Positions 6,833 through 12,120 of a stretch of DNA of 12,120 nucleotides are shown one piece after another; position 1 is the stretch's first letter; the number at the start of each line of letters is the position of its first letter. A program made the position numbers and the translations under genes. Source of the DNA: Bacteroidota bacterium (GTDB lineage Bacteria > Bacteroidota > Bacteroidia > Flavobacteriales > Flavobacteriaceae); assembly GCA_947483095.1 (NCBI GenBank), contig CANKLD010000032.1, positions 1-12,120 of the forward strand, given 5' to 3'. Below the pieces are notes generated by a model. That model was not told the origin of the DNA. It saw only the letters and a list, made by a program, of their open reading frames with translations, and made no database searches.

Positions 6833-7243
6833 TTATTCAGTTAAATAATATTCTATTTCATTAGTATTGGTAAATTCTTCATCAATTTTTGTGTCGTTTA
6901 AATTTAATTCAGCACTTAAATTTTCAATATCTTTTTTATCTAATAAAGTAATTAAATCATATTGGCTTATTTCTGAATTATTTGTAATATAATTTTCCAT
7001 TAAAACATTTTCATCTGAATTGCTAACAATTATTTTAGAATAAACAGTTACTGATAAAGCACCAATTAATACCGCGGCAACTGAAGTTATCCATCTTTTT
7101 GTATTAATTGAAATAACTTTTAACTTGGCTTTTGGTAGATTTATTTTATTATTTAATTCCACTGTAAATTCATCAAAATATTCTTCAGGGATTCTAAATC
7201 CTGAAGTAATTTTATTTTCGTTATTTATTTTAAACTCATTCAT
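6833..7243 (-). CDS. Single-pass membrane protein, probable anti-sigma factor
   Basis: The 136-residue product has a cytosolic N-terminus of about 50 residues, one helix at 52-70 (VAAVLIGALSVTVY) and an acidic external C-terminus of about 65 residues. The N-terminal GFRIPEEYFDEF (15-26) resembles the 'F.vPegYFe' motif of Bacteroidota proteins encoded after ECF sigma factors. There is no HxxxCxxC zinc anti-sigma motif, so it is not a ZAS-domain protein. The gene lies 30 bases after the sigma gene and 11 before the sensor gene. Position and topology suggest it holds the sigma factor at the membrane, but no recognised anti-sigma fold can be shown by eye. Confidence 0.72.
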   Translation of the reverse strand: MNEFKINNENKITSGFRIPEEYFDEFTVELNNKINLPKAKLKVISINTKRWITSVAAVLIGALSVTVYSKIIVSNSDENVLMENYITNNSEISQYDLITLLDKKDIENLSAELNLNDTKIDEEFTNTNEIEYYLTE

Positions 7244-7273
7244 GATTGTTAGACATTAATATTATATTATGGT

Positions 7274-7813
7274 TTAATTCTTATGCATATAATTTTCAAT
7301 TTTTTTCACAGCTAGGTGATAGGAGGCTTTTAAAGCACCAACTGAAGTTCCTAAAATAGTAGACATTTCTTCATATTTAATTTCTTCAAAATAGCGCATT
7401 TTAAAAACTAATTGTTGCTTTTCTGGTAGGGTAAGCATTGCTTTTTGTAATTTAATTTGTATTTCATTACCATCAAAATGGATATCAGCTTCGAGATTTT
7501 CGATAATTTTCGTTTTTAATTCTTGACTTGTTTTACTACTTAATTTTGCCTTTTTGTTGATAAATGTCATTGATTCATTTGTGGCAATTCGGTACATCCA
7601 AGAATACAATTTGCTTTCGCCTTTGAAATTATTTAAATTTTGAAAAACCTTTATAAATGTATTTTGTAATACATCATTGGTGTCATCGTGATCCAAAACA
7701 ATGTTTCTGATATGATTGTAAAGCGGTCGCTTATAATCGGACAACAGTTTTTGAAACGCGTTGTTTTGAGTTTTTAGATTTAATAGCTGTAATATGAACT
7801 CTTTTTCTTCCAA
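7274..7813 (-). CDS. ECF-type RNA polymerase sigma factor
   Basis: This is an alternative sigma factor of 179 residues. Region 2 spans about 18-86, with the core-binding and -10 recognition stretch HDDTNDVLQNTFIKVFQ (42-58) and WMYRIATN (72-79). Region 4 spans about 127-176, with LPEKQQLVFKMRYFEEIKYEEM and the helix-turn-helix ILGTSVGALKASYHLAVKKI. There is no region 1 or 3, as expected for ECF (sigma-70 family group 4). The start codon is TTG at 7813. The next in-frame codons upstream include no ATG or GTG before a TAA, so the TTG is forced unless an unusual ATT is used. It heads a sigma / membrane protein / exported sensor operon. Its target promoters and inducing signal cannot be read here. 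Confidence 0.94.
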   Translation of the reverse strand: MEEKEFILQLLNLKTQNNAFQKLLSDYKRPLYNHIRNIVLDHDDTNDVLQNTFIKVFQNLNNFKGESKLYSWMYRIATNESMTFINKKAKLSSKTSQELKTKIIENLEADIHFDGNEIQIKLQKAMLTLPEKQQLVFKMRYFEEIKYEEMSTILGTSVGALKASYHLAVKKIENYMHKN

Positions 7814-7877
7814 ATAAATAATTTTATTATATGATTAATATTACGAACGAAGGTTTAATTTATTTAATCAAAATAAT

Positions 7878-8966
7878 TTATTTTTGTTCTAATTCTGATG
7901 TTTCTAAACTATCAATGTTTGTTGAAGTAGCCGCTGGAATTGAATTGTTTTTTGATTTAACAGCCATATAAATTGTAGTTTGCCATTTTGAAGGGCTTAA
8001 CCCATCAATGAAACTTTTATTGTAAATTTCTAACAATGGAATTGATTTATCTAGATTTTGTGGGGTTTTATTAATGAAATCTTTTGCTTTTTTCCAAGCC
8101 GTTTTTCTGTGTGAGTAATCTCCGTTTAAAGTTGTTTTAAATGAAGTGTAACCCTCAAGTTTGTTACAAATAATATCACTGCCGGAACTAGTAAAAATTC
8201 TACTTTTTATTGGTAGGCAAACAGAAATATTTGTTATTTCTTTACTTTCATCAATTGAATTATATATTATAAAGGGCTTACCTGAAATTATCAATTTATT
8301 CTGATTTGAAAAATTCATCAAATAAGAAATCAAAATTTTAACATTATAATTTAGCCTTGATAATTTAGTATTTATAGTATGGTTTAAATAATAGCAATCG
8401 TTTTTATATACTACTCCATTTGAAGTAACGGAATAGGTATTCAATTCATAATCTAATATTCGATCTAAATTTTTTAAACTTTGTTCTAATTTTTTTTCAA
8501 TTACTGTATTAATACCGCCATTTAAAAAGGAAGTAAATTTGTTGGAAAATGACATTTCACCTTTGGTAATACAGGTAATTTTTGTACCCCCAACAGTATC
8601 TTTTAATTTCCAAATGGTTTCTGACATTGCTCCATCTATTTCTGTTTTTTGAACAATACTGTCATTTTCTTTTATAAGAAAAATTGTTGTTTTTCCAACT
8701 CCATCTCTGCCGGACCAAGAAAAGTAACTGCCAGCACCCGATGAGTTTTTAGAATATTCTAAATCAATGGATGAATTATTTTTATCAAATACAAACCAAT
8801 CTTTATAACTTCTATTGTCGATCAAATAATTGTATACAGCTGTTTTTCGAGTTTTAATTACAATTGATTTAACTATTGTAAAATTGCTTTTTTGAGTTGC
8901 AATAAATACACTACTTCCAACAGAAAGTAATAATATTAGTAAAAATAAATACTTTAATATTTTCAT
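7878..8966 (-). CDS. Membrane-anchored SRPBCC plus GyrI-like effector-binding protein
   Basis: The 362-residue product has an N-terminal signal anchor at about 4-23. An SRPBCC/polyketide-cyclase-like domain follows at about 28-175, marked by NRSYKDWFVFD, GAGSYFSWSG and TEIDGAMSETIW. A GyrI/AraC effector-binding-like domain spans about 180-338, with GKPFIIYN, a GYTSF...GDYSHRKTAWKKAKDFI region and a final DGLSPSKWQTTIYMAV. Residues 339-362 are a polar Ser/Thr/Glu tail. Both domains form ligand-binding cavities, so it may bind a small hydrophobic molecule or toxin at the membrane; no catalytic residues stand out. Flavobacteria have many such proteins labelled 'SRPBCC family' or 'transcription activator effector-binding', although no DNA-binding domain is present. 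It lies upstream of the ECF sigma gene by 64 bases on the same strand. Confidence 0.82.
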   Translation of the reverse strand: MKILKYLFLLILLLSVGSSVFIATQKSNFTIVKSIVIKTRKTAVYNYLIDNRSYKDWFVFDKNNSSIDLEYSKNSSGAGSYFSWSGRDGVGKTTIFLIKENDSIVQKTEIDGAMSETIWKLKDTVGGTKITCITKGEMSFSNKFTSFLNGGINTVIEKKLEQSLKNLDRILDYELNTYSVTSNGVVYKNDCYYLNHTINTKLSRLNYNVKILISYLMNFSNQNKLIISGKPFIIYNSIDESKEITNISVCLPIKSRIFTSSGSDIICNKLEGYTSFKTTLNGDYSHRKTAWKKAKDFINKTPQNLDKSIPLLEIYNKSFIDGLSPSKWQTTIYMAVKSKNNSIPAATSTNIDSLETSELEQK

Positions 8967-9000
8967 AATTTAGAATTTAATTTTGTGGCTTGAAATACAT

Positions 9001-9189
9001 TTAATGCTTTAAGAAAATTTTAATGACAAATAATAATAGTATAAAAACTATAAACCCTATTACAATTTTATAGCTGCCTTTGTATATTCTTTGGTGAACA
9101 AGAATGTCTTTTCTGTAGGAATAGGTAATTGCTATTACAAAAGAAATAAAGAAAATAGCTGCAAAAATTAATTGACCTTTACTAAACAT
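9001..9189 (-). CDS. Small two-helix membrane protein, unknown function
   Basis: The 62-residue product has helix 1 at about 7-25, a short basic loop RKDILVHQRIYKGSYK (26-41) and helix 2 at about 42-59, ending KIFLKH. By the positive-inside rule the loop is probably cytoplasmic. I recognise the layout as that of small flavobacterial conserved hypothetical proteins but cannot name a function. It precedes the SRPBCC gene by 34 bases and has a TATTTTTG promoter box just upstream. A real gene is likely because of the regular topology, the well-placed ATG, the promoter box, and the lack of any competing frame. Confidence 0.78.
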   Translation of the reverse strand: MFSKGQLIFAAIFFISFVIAITYSYRKDILVHQRIYKGSYKIVIGFIVFILLLFVIKIFLKH

Positions 9190-9202
9190 ATAATTATTTT
9201 CA

Positions 9203-9210
9203 CAAAAATA
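9203..9210 (-). promoter_or_regulatory. -7 promoter box for the minus-strand block
   Basis: Read on the minus strand this is TATTTTTG, a full match to TAnnTTTG. The expected TTG about 20 bases further up is only approximated by TTA. The start would fall near 9197, leaving a very short leader of about 8-10 bases before the ATG at 9189. Confidence 0.45.
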
Positions 9211-9211
9211 C

Positions 9212-9219
9212 TAAATTTG
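9212..9219 (+). promoter_or_regulatory. Possible -7 promoter box for the pyrophosphohydrolase gene
   Basis: TAAATTTG matches TAnnTTTG exactly and lies 43 bases before the ATG at 9263. No clear TTG occurs 17-23 bases upstream. It abuts the opposite-strand box at 9203-9210, so the two divergent units could compete for polymerase. Confidence 0.4.
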
Positions 9220-9262
9220 TAATAAAAAGTAACTATTTTCAATATCAATAAATAACTAAACT

Positions 9263-9643
9263 ATGATTAAACAACTTAATGCCGTTAAAGAATTTCATAC
9301 TGCCTTTGAAATAGGTTACAGTGAAAGTCCAAAAGCAAATTTGGGTGAGTCCAAAAATGTTCTAAGATATAATTTAATGAAAGAAGAAAATGAAGAATAT
9401 CTAGAAGCCGTTCAGAATAATGATCTCATTGAAATTGCTGATGCACTTGGAGATATGCTTTATATATTGTGTGGTACTATAATTGAACATGGTTTACATG
9501 ATAAAATTGAAGCGGTTTTTGAAGAAATTCAAAGAAGTAATATGAGTAAGTTGGATAGTAATGGAAAACCGATTTATCGTGAAGACGGAAAAGTAATGAA
9601 AGGCCCTAATTATTTTAAACCTGATTTCACAAAAATCATTTAA
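9263..9643 (+). CDS. MazG/PRA-PH-like nucleoside triphosphate pyrophosphohydrolase
   Basis: The 126-residue, all-alpha protein should hydrolyse a (d)NTP, or a related nucleotide, to the monophosphate and pyrophosphate in the cytoplasm. The metal-binding pattern of the MazG / PRA-PH superfamily is visible: E41, E42, E44 and E45 in KEENEEY, then EIADALGD with E57, D60 and D64. The C-terminal segment RSNMSKLDSNGKPIYREDGK and KGPNYFKPD (about 91-121) is typical of the single-domain housekeeping group annotated 'nucleoside triphosphate pyrophosphohydrolase family'. The real substrate (a damaged nucleotide, dCTP/dUTP or other) cannot be told. It is a separate single-gene unit convergent with ilvE. 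HisE is an alternative, but the C-terminal segment and the lack of his genes nearby argue against it. Confidence 0.87.
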   Translation: MIKQLNAVKEFHTAFEIGYSESPKANLGESKNVLRYNLMKEENEEYLEAVQNNDLIEIADALGDMLYILCGTIIEHGLHDKIEAVFEEIQRSNMSKLDSNGKPIYREDGKVMKGPNYFKPDFTKII

Positions 9644-9654
9644 TTTTTAGATAT

Positions 9655-9683
9655 AAAAAAACCCTTAAAATAAGGGTTTTTTT
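9655..9683. terminator. Bidirectional terminator between the pyrophosphohydrolase gene and ilvE
   Basis: This is a perfect 29-base palindrome: six A, ACCCTTA, a three-base AAA loop, TAAGGGT, six T. The stem ACCCTTA/TAAGGGT plus a T-run on either strand serves both converging genes. It starts 12 bases after the plus-strand stop and ends 4 bases before the ilvE stop. Confidence 0.9.
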
Positions 9684-9686
9684 AAA

Positions 9687-10754
9687 TTAAACTTTTACAG
9701 TCCATCCAAAAGTATCATCTGCAAGTTTGTGTTGAATAGCGGTTAGTTTGTTTTTTAAGTCTGAACCAAATGAATGTTCTAAAGCCGGTAATTCATAATA
9801 TTCATCTTTATAAGAGAATCCATTAATTATAGTAACAACTGCTGCTGTTCCAGCTCCAAAAATTTCTTTTAAAGACCCGTTTTTTGCAGCTTCAATAAGC
9901 TCAGAAACCAATACAGATCTTACTGATAATTCAATTCCTTCTCTTTCTGCAATTGAAATTAAACTTTTTCGAGTTACACCGTCAAGAATTCTTTCGCTAG
10001 TTGGTGCAGTAAATAAAGTATCGTTTATTCTAAAAAAAACATTCATTGTTCCTGATTCTTCTAATTTAGTGTGTGTTGCATCATCAGTCCAAATTATTTG
10101 TTGGAATCCTTTTTCATTAGCTAATTTAGTAGGGTAAAATTGTGCTGAATAATTACCAGCTGCTTTTGCGGCTCCAATTCCTCCATTGGCAGCACGGCTA
10201 AAATGTTCGGCAATAATAACTTTTACTTCACCCGAATAATATGATTTTGCTGGAGATAGTAATATCATAAATCTATAATCATTGGAAGGAGATGCGATTA
10301 CACCAGTTCCCGTAGCAATCATAAAAGGTCTAATATACAATGTGTTTTCAATTCCTTTTTTCACCCAGTCCCTTTCTAAATCTATCAATTGAGTTAGTCC
10401 TTCCATAAAAATAGATTCAGGTACTTCTGGCATTGCCATTCTTACTGCTGATTTATTAAATCGGATAAAATTTTCTTCAGGACGGAATAACCAAACACTG
10501 TCACTTTCATCTTTGTAGGCTTTCATACCTTCGAAAATTGCTTGTCCATAATGAAAAACCTTAGCTGATGGATCTATTAAAAACGGAGCATAAGGAACAA
10601 TTGCTGGAGTTCCCCAATTTCCATTAACAAAGTCACAGGTTAACATATAATCTGTAAAAACTTCACCAAAAGTCAGCTGTTCAAAATCAATAGATTCAAT
10701 TTTAGAGGATGAAATTTTAGAAATTTGAATTTTATTTTCGATTTTTGAATTCAT
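9687..10754 (-). CDS. ilvE: Branched-chain amino acid aminotransferase
   Basis: This PLP enzyme reversibly transfers the amino group between leucine, isoleucine or valine and 2-oxoglutarate, the last step of their synthesis. It is 355 residues, of the longer BCAT type (fold type IV) seen in Bacteroidota and eukaryotes. Key parts are FHYGQAIFEGMKAY (67-80), an RPFMIATG segment (142-149), the PLP lysine K197 in GAAKAAGNYSAQ, the LEESGTMNVFF loop (231-241), a GVTRKSL phosphate-binding segment (259-265) and EIFGAGTAA (297-305). The N-terminal 25 residues are variable. The ATG at 10754 is the only reasonable start. It stands alone here, with no other ilv/leu genes in the window, and ends at the shared palindromic terminator. 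No convincing promoter box lies close to the start; a TAATTTTG on the minus strand (10927-10920) would imply a leader of about 160 bases. Confidence 0.97.
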   Translation of the reverse strand: MNSKIENKIQISKISSSKIESIDFEQLTFGEVFTDYMLTCDFVNGNWGTPAIVPYAPFLIDPSAKVFHYGQAIFEGMKAYKDESDSVWLFRPEENFIRFNKSAVRMAMPEVPESIFMEGLTQLIDLERDWVKKGIENTLYIRPFMIATGTGVIASPSNDYRFMILLSPAKSYYSGEVKVIIAEHFSRAANGGIGAAKAAGNYSAQFYPTKLANEKGFQQIIWTDDATHTKLEESGTMNVFFRINDTLFTAPTSERILDGVTRKSLISIAEREGIELSVRSVLVSELIEAAKNGSLKEIFGAGTAAVVTIINGFSYKDEYYELPALEHSFGSDLKNKLTAIQHKLADDTFGWTVKV

Positions 10755-10890
10755 GATAATTAAACATTATTACTATTAATTTTACTAAACCCTTTTGTAA
10801 GGTATTTACAATTAATAAACATCAAATAGATTATTGTTTATAAATTTCTGCTAAATTAATGAAATTACATTCTTTTATGCCTGTAAAGTC

Positions 10891-10916
10891 TATTTATATT
10901 AAAAAATATATAAATA
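10891..10916. repeat. AT-only inverted repeat
   Basis: TATTTATAT (10891-10899) is perfectly complemented by ATATAAATA (10908-10916) around an 8-base A-rich loop. In such AT-rich DNA this can arise by chance. There are no G/C pairs to make it a strong terminator. Confidence 0.5.
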
Positions 10917-10983
10917 TCACAAAATTAGTATTTAATTTTTCTGTTTTTATGACAATTCCGCTATTTTATTTCAAAATTTCTTA

Positions 10984-10991
10984 TATTTTTG
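10984..10991 (+). promoter_or_regulatory. -7 promoter box upstream of the lipoprotein remnant and mnmD
   Basis: TATTTTTG matches TAnnTTTG exactly. No good TTG lies 17-23 bases upstream. A start near 10996 would transcribe the remnant at 11024-11170 and could continue into mnmD. Confidence 0.42.
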
Positions 10992-11023
10992 TACAAGTTA
11001 ATTAATTTAAAATTAATACAGTA

Positions 11024-11170
11024 GTGTTAAAAACAGCATCAAATTAATGATTTTTTTAGCATTAACTAGTTGTAAAACAGAAACAATTTCTAATAATTCT
11101 TCTATTGATAATGCTTTATTTGGAGTTGTTTTTTTTTTTAGACAAAGTAATTTCTAATCAAGAAATGTAG
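11024..11170 (+). pseudogene. Probable frameshifted remnant of a small lipoprotein gene
   Basis: An intact frame at 11047-11157 encodes 36 residues beginning MIFLALTSCKTE. It has a lipobox-like LTSC, but only eight residues stand before the cysteine, too short for a signal peptide. In the next frame, a GTG at 11024 reads MLKTASN and then stops. Restoring one base in the A-run near 11041-11043 would join these into a normal lipoprotein signal, MLKTAS..LMIFLALTSC. A second shift in an 11-T run (11129-11139) would return to the GTG frame and read LDKVISNQEM before a TAG at 11168. Even repaired, it is only about 48 residues. I read it as a decayed 5' end of a lipoprotein gene, perhaps PrcB-like, though that family guess is weak. 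A genuine small gene with homopolymer sequencing errors is the alternative. Confidence 0.38.
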
Positions 11171-11220
11171 ATTCAATAAAATAAATCCTTGAGATTTATA
11201 AAAATTAAATATCAAGAAAT

Positions 11221-11889
11221 TTGAAAAGAGAAATTCTTCAAACATTAGACGGCTCTACTACCATACATTTACCTGATTGGAATGAATCGTATCATTCAAA
11301 ACACGGAGCAATTCAAGAAGCGTATCATGTTTTTATTCAAAATGGATTGTTTACTTTTAGTAATCGGCCAGTTTCTATTTTAGAAATAGGTTTTGGAACA
11401 GGCCTAAATGCCTTTATTACCTATTTAGAATCTAAAAATTCAAATCAAAAAATTGATTATTACGGAGTAGAAGCTTATCCAATTTCTGCTGATGAAATTT
11501 TGCAAATGAATTATGTATCTGAGTTAAATGCAGCTTCTGAAAGTGAAGTTTTTAAACTTATGCACGAATGTGAGTGGGGAATAAATAATAAAATAGCATC
11601 ACTTTTCACATTAACAAAAAGAAAACAATTTTTCGAGCAAATAGACGATGAAGATAAATTTGATTTAATTTATTTTGATGCTTTTGGTTATCGCGTTCAG
11701 CCTGATTTATGGAGTACCGAAATATTCAGAAAAATGTATAAATCACTTAAATCAAAAGGAACTTTGGTTACTTATGCTGCACGTGGCGTAGTAAAACGAA
11801 GTTTGATTGAAGTAGGTTTTAAAGTTGAAAAACTACCTGGTCCGCCAGGAAAAAGAGAAATGTTTAGAGCTACTAAAACTGATTTATAA
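11221..11889 (+). CDS. mnmD: MnmD, tRNA U34 methyltransferase (stand-alone)
   Basis: This is a SAM-dependent methyltransferase that completes the 5-methylaminomethyl(-2-thio)uridine modification at wobble position 34 of certain tRNAs, acting on the MnmEG product. The Rossmann SAM motif ILEIGFGTGLNA is at 53-64, YYGVEAYP (80-87) follows strand 2, the DAFGYRVQPDLW stretch (153-164) corresponds to the DAFxPxxxPxxW active region of the family, and GPPGKREM (207-214) is the usual C-terminal signature. At 222 residues it matches the methyltransferase half of E. coli MnmC; the FAD oxidase half (MnmC2) is absent, as in many bacteria with separate MnmD. The start is TTG at 11221; an in-frame TAA 15 bases upstream leaves no ATG, and MKREILQT is the expected N-terminus. 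Confidence 0.94.
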   Translation: MKREILQTLDGSTTIHLPDWNESYHSKHGAIQEAYHVFIQNGLFTFSNRPVSILEIGFGTGLNAFITYLESKNSNQKIDYYGVEAYPISADEILQMNYVSELNAASESEVFKLMHECEWGINNKIASLFTLTKRKQFFEQIDDEDKFDLIYFDAFGYRVQPDLWSTEIFRKMYKSLKSKGTLVTYAARGVVKRSLIEVGFKVEKLPGPPGKREMFRATKTDL

Positions 11890-11903
11890 ATTTTAACTTA
11901 ATT

Positions 11904-11937
11904 TTTGCAATAGCATTTTTATAAATTATTAAATTTG
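11904..11937 (+). promoter_or_regulatory. Promoter of the gene at the right edge
   Basis: TTTG (11904-11907), 22 bases of spacer, then TAAATTTG (11930-11937): both boxes fit the Bacteroidota housekeeping consensus. The start would be near 11942, about 25 bases before the ATG at 11968. No terminator hairpin separates it from mnmD. Confidence 0.65.
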
Positions 11938-11967
11938 ATATCTCGGTAATCTAATAAATTATTTTTT

Positions 11968-12120
11968 ATGAAAGTATCCATGTTTGCCTTCACAAAGAAT
12001 GTATTGGAAAGCGTTAGTTTTGACCCTAAGCTTTTTTGTAAAGAATTAGAAAAAGCATTAAAAATGTTATTGCCTTATGAAATAGAACAGCTAACGGATT
12101 GGCTTTTAAATTACACCAAA
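11968..12120 (+). CDS. 5' end of a hypothetical protein gene (cut by window edge)
   Basis: 51 codons are open to the last base of the window. The protein begins MKVSMFAFTKNVLESVSFDP and continues with a charged helix (LFCKELEKALKMLLPYEIEQ) and LTDWLLNYTK. It has no signal peptide or membrane helix so far and looks cytosolic and helical. I recall similar short conserved hypothetical proteins in Flavobacteriia but cannot assign a function. The well-formed promoter at 11904-11937 and the smooth codon use support it as a real gene. Confidence 0.75.
   Translation, partial: MKVSMFAFTKNVLESVSFDPKLFCKELEKALKMLLPYEIEQLTDWLLNYTK

Larger units (their letters stand above)
10755..11023. other. AT-rich intergenic region upstream of ilvE
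   Basis: The gap between ilvE and mnmD is 466 bases. In this first part I find no reading frame worth calling and no riboswitch or T-box-like structure. It holds an AT-only inverted repeat (10891-10916) and a promoter box on the plus strand (10984-10991). The leader of ilvE would lie here, but no run of Ile/Val/Leu codons (attenuator peptide) is evident. Confidence 0.6.

Noticed and set aside
9263..9643. MazG as part of a toxin-antitoxin or defence system
   Set aside because: The protein is a single-domain housekeeping pyrophosphohydrolase, standing alone next to ilvE, with no toxin or defence gene beside it.
9263..9643. HisE phosphoribosyl-ATP pyrophosphatase
   Set aside because: The C-terminal IYREDGK / GPNYFKPD segment is not HisE-like and no histidine genes are nearby.
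10755..10860. Attenuator or T-box leader for ilvE
   Set aside because: No leader peptide rich in Ile/Val/Leu codons, no T-box motif and no terminator/antiterminator pair could be seen.
10891..10916. Terminator or protein-binding palindrome
   Set aside because: The inverted repeat is entirely A/T in very AT-rich DNA; chance is a sufficient explanation.
1..12120. A new mobile element, defence island or biosynthetic cluster
   Set aside because: No integrase, transposase, terminal repeats, tRNA junction or composition break was found, and most of the genes are conserved flavobacterial families.

Overview
The window reads as a stretch of chromosome from a Bacteroidota bacterium, most likely Flavobacteriaceae and probably Flavobacterium or a close relative. 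Four things point there. The DNA is very AT-rich. Genes lack clear Shine-Dalgarno sites. Several starts are preceded by TTTG / TAnnTTTG-type boxes, the Bacteroidota housekeeping promoter. The proteins also look flavobacterial: a shortened-zinc DnaJ, an ECF sigma factor with a small non-zinc membrane protein and a periplasmic 'sensor', and a stand-alone MnmD. I see no phage, transposon, CRISPR, tRNA or rRNA. Most of the window is ordinary core and conserved accessory genome.

Layout. Bases 1-249 are non-coding and end in a good promoter for grpE. grpE and dnaJ (250-2001, +) form a DnaK co-chaperone unit closed by a hairpin terminator at 2033-2064. An ABC-2 exporter follows (ATPase 2123-3043, permease 3096-4400). 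Next come a sigma-54-type response regulator with no DNA-binding domain (4474-5637) and a one-domain DEAD-box-like protein (5737-6348). The spacers inside this plus-strand run carry short tandem or inverted repeats. The run ends at a terminator (6354-6383) that overlaps the last codons of the converging gene.

From 9189 back to 6360 five genes lie head to tail on the minus strand: a two-helix small membrane protein, a membrane-anchored SRPBCC + GyrI-like protein, an ECF sigma factor with a TTG start, a one-helix membrane protein in the anti-sigma position, and an exported 'sensor' protein. The last three look like a cell-envelope stress circuit. A divergent promoter region (9190-9262) separates this block from a MazG/PRA-PH-like pyrophosphohydrolase (9263-9643, +). 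That gene converges on ilvE (10754-9687, -) through a 29-bp palindromic bidirectional terminator.

The 466-bp gap 10755-11220 holds an AT-only inverted repeat, a likely promoter and what looks like a frameshifted lipoprotein-gene remnant with an 11-T run. Then come mnmD (11221-11889, +, TTG start) and, behind a very good promoter, the first 51 codons of a conserved-looking gene that runs off the window.

The points most worth a second look are the regulator without a DNA-binding domain and with a GAFTSA loop, the single-RecA DEAD-like protein behind it, the DnaJ that keeps only one of two zinc centres, and the five-gene ECF block. No clearly new multi-gene system can be claimed from the sequence alone.
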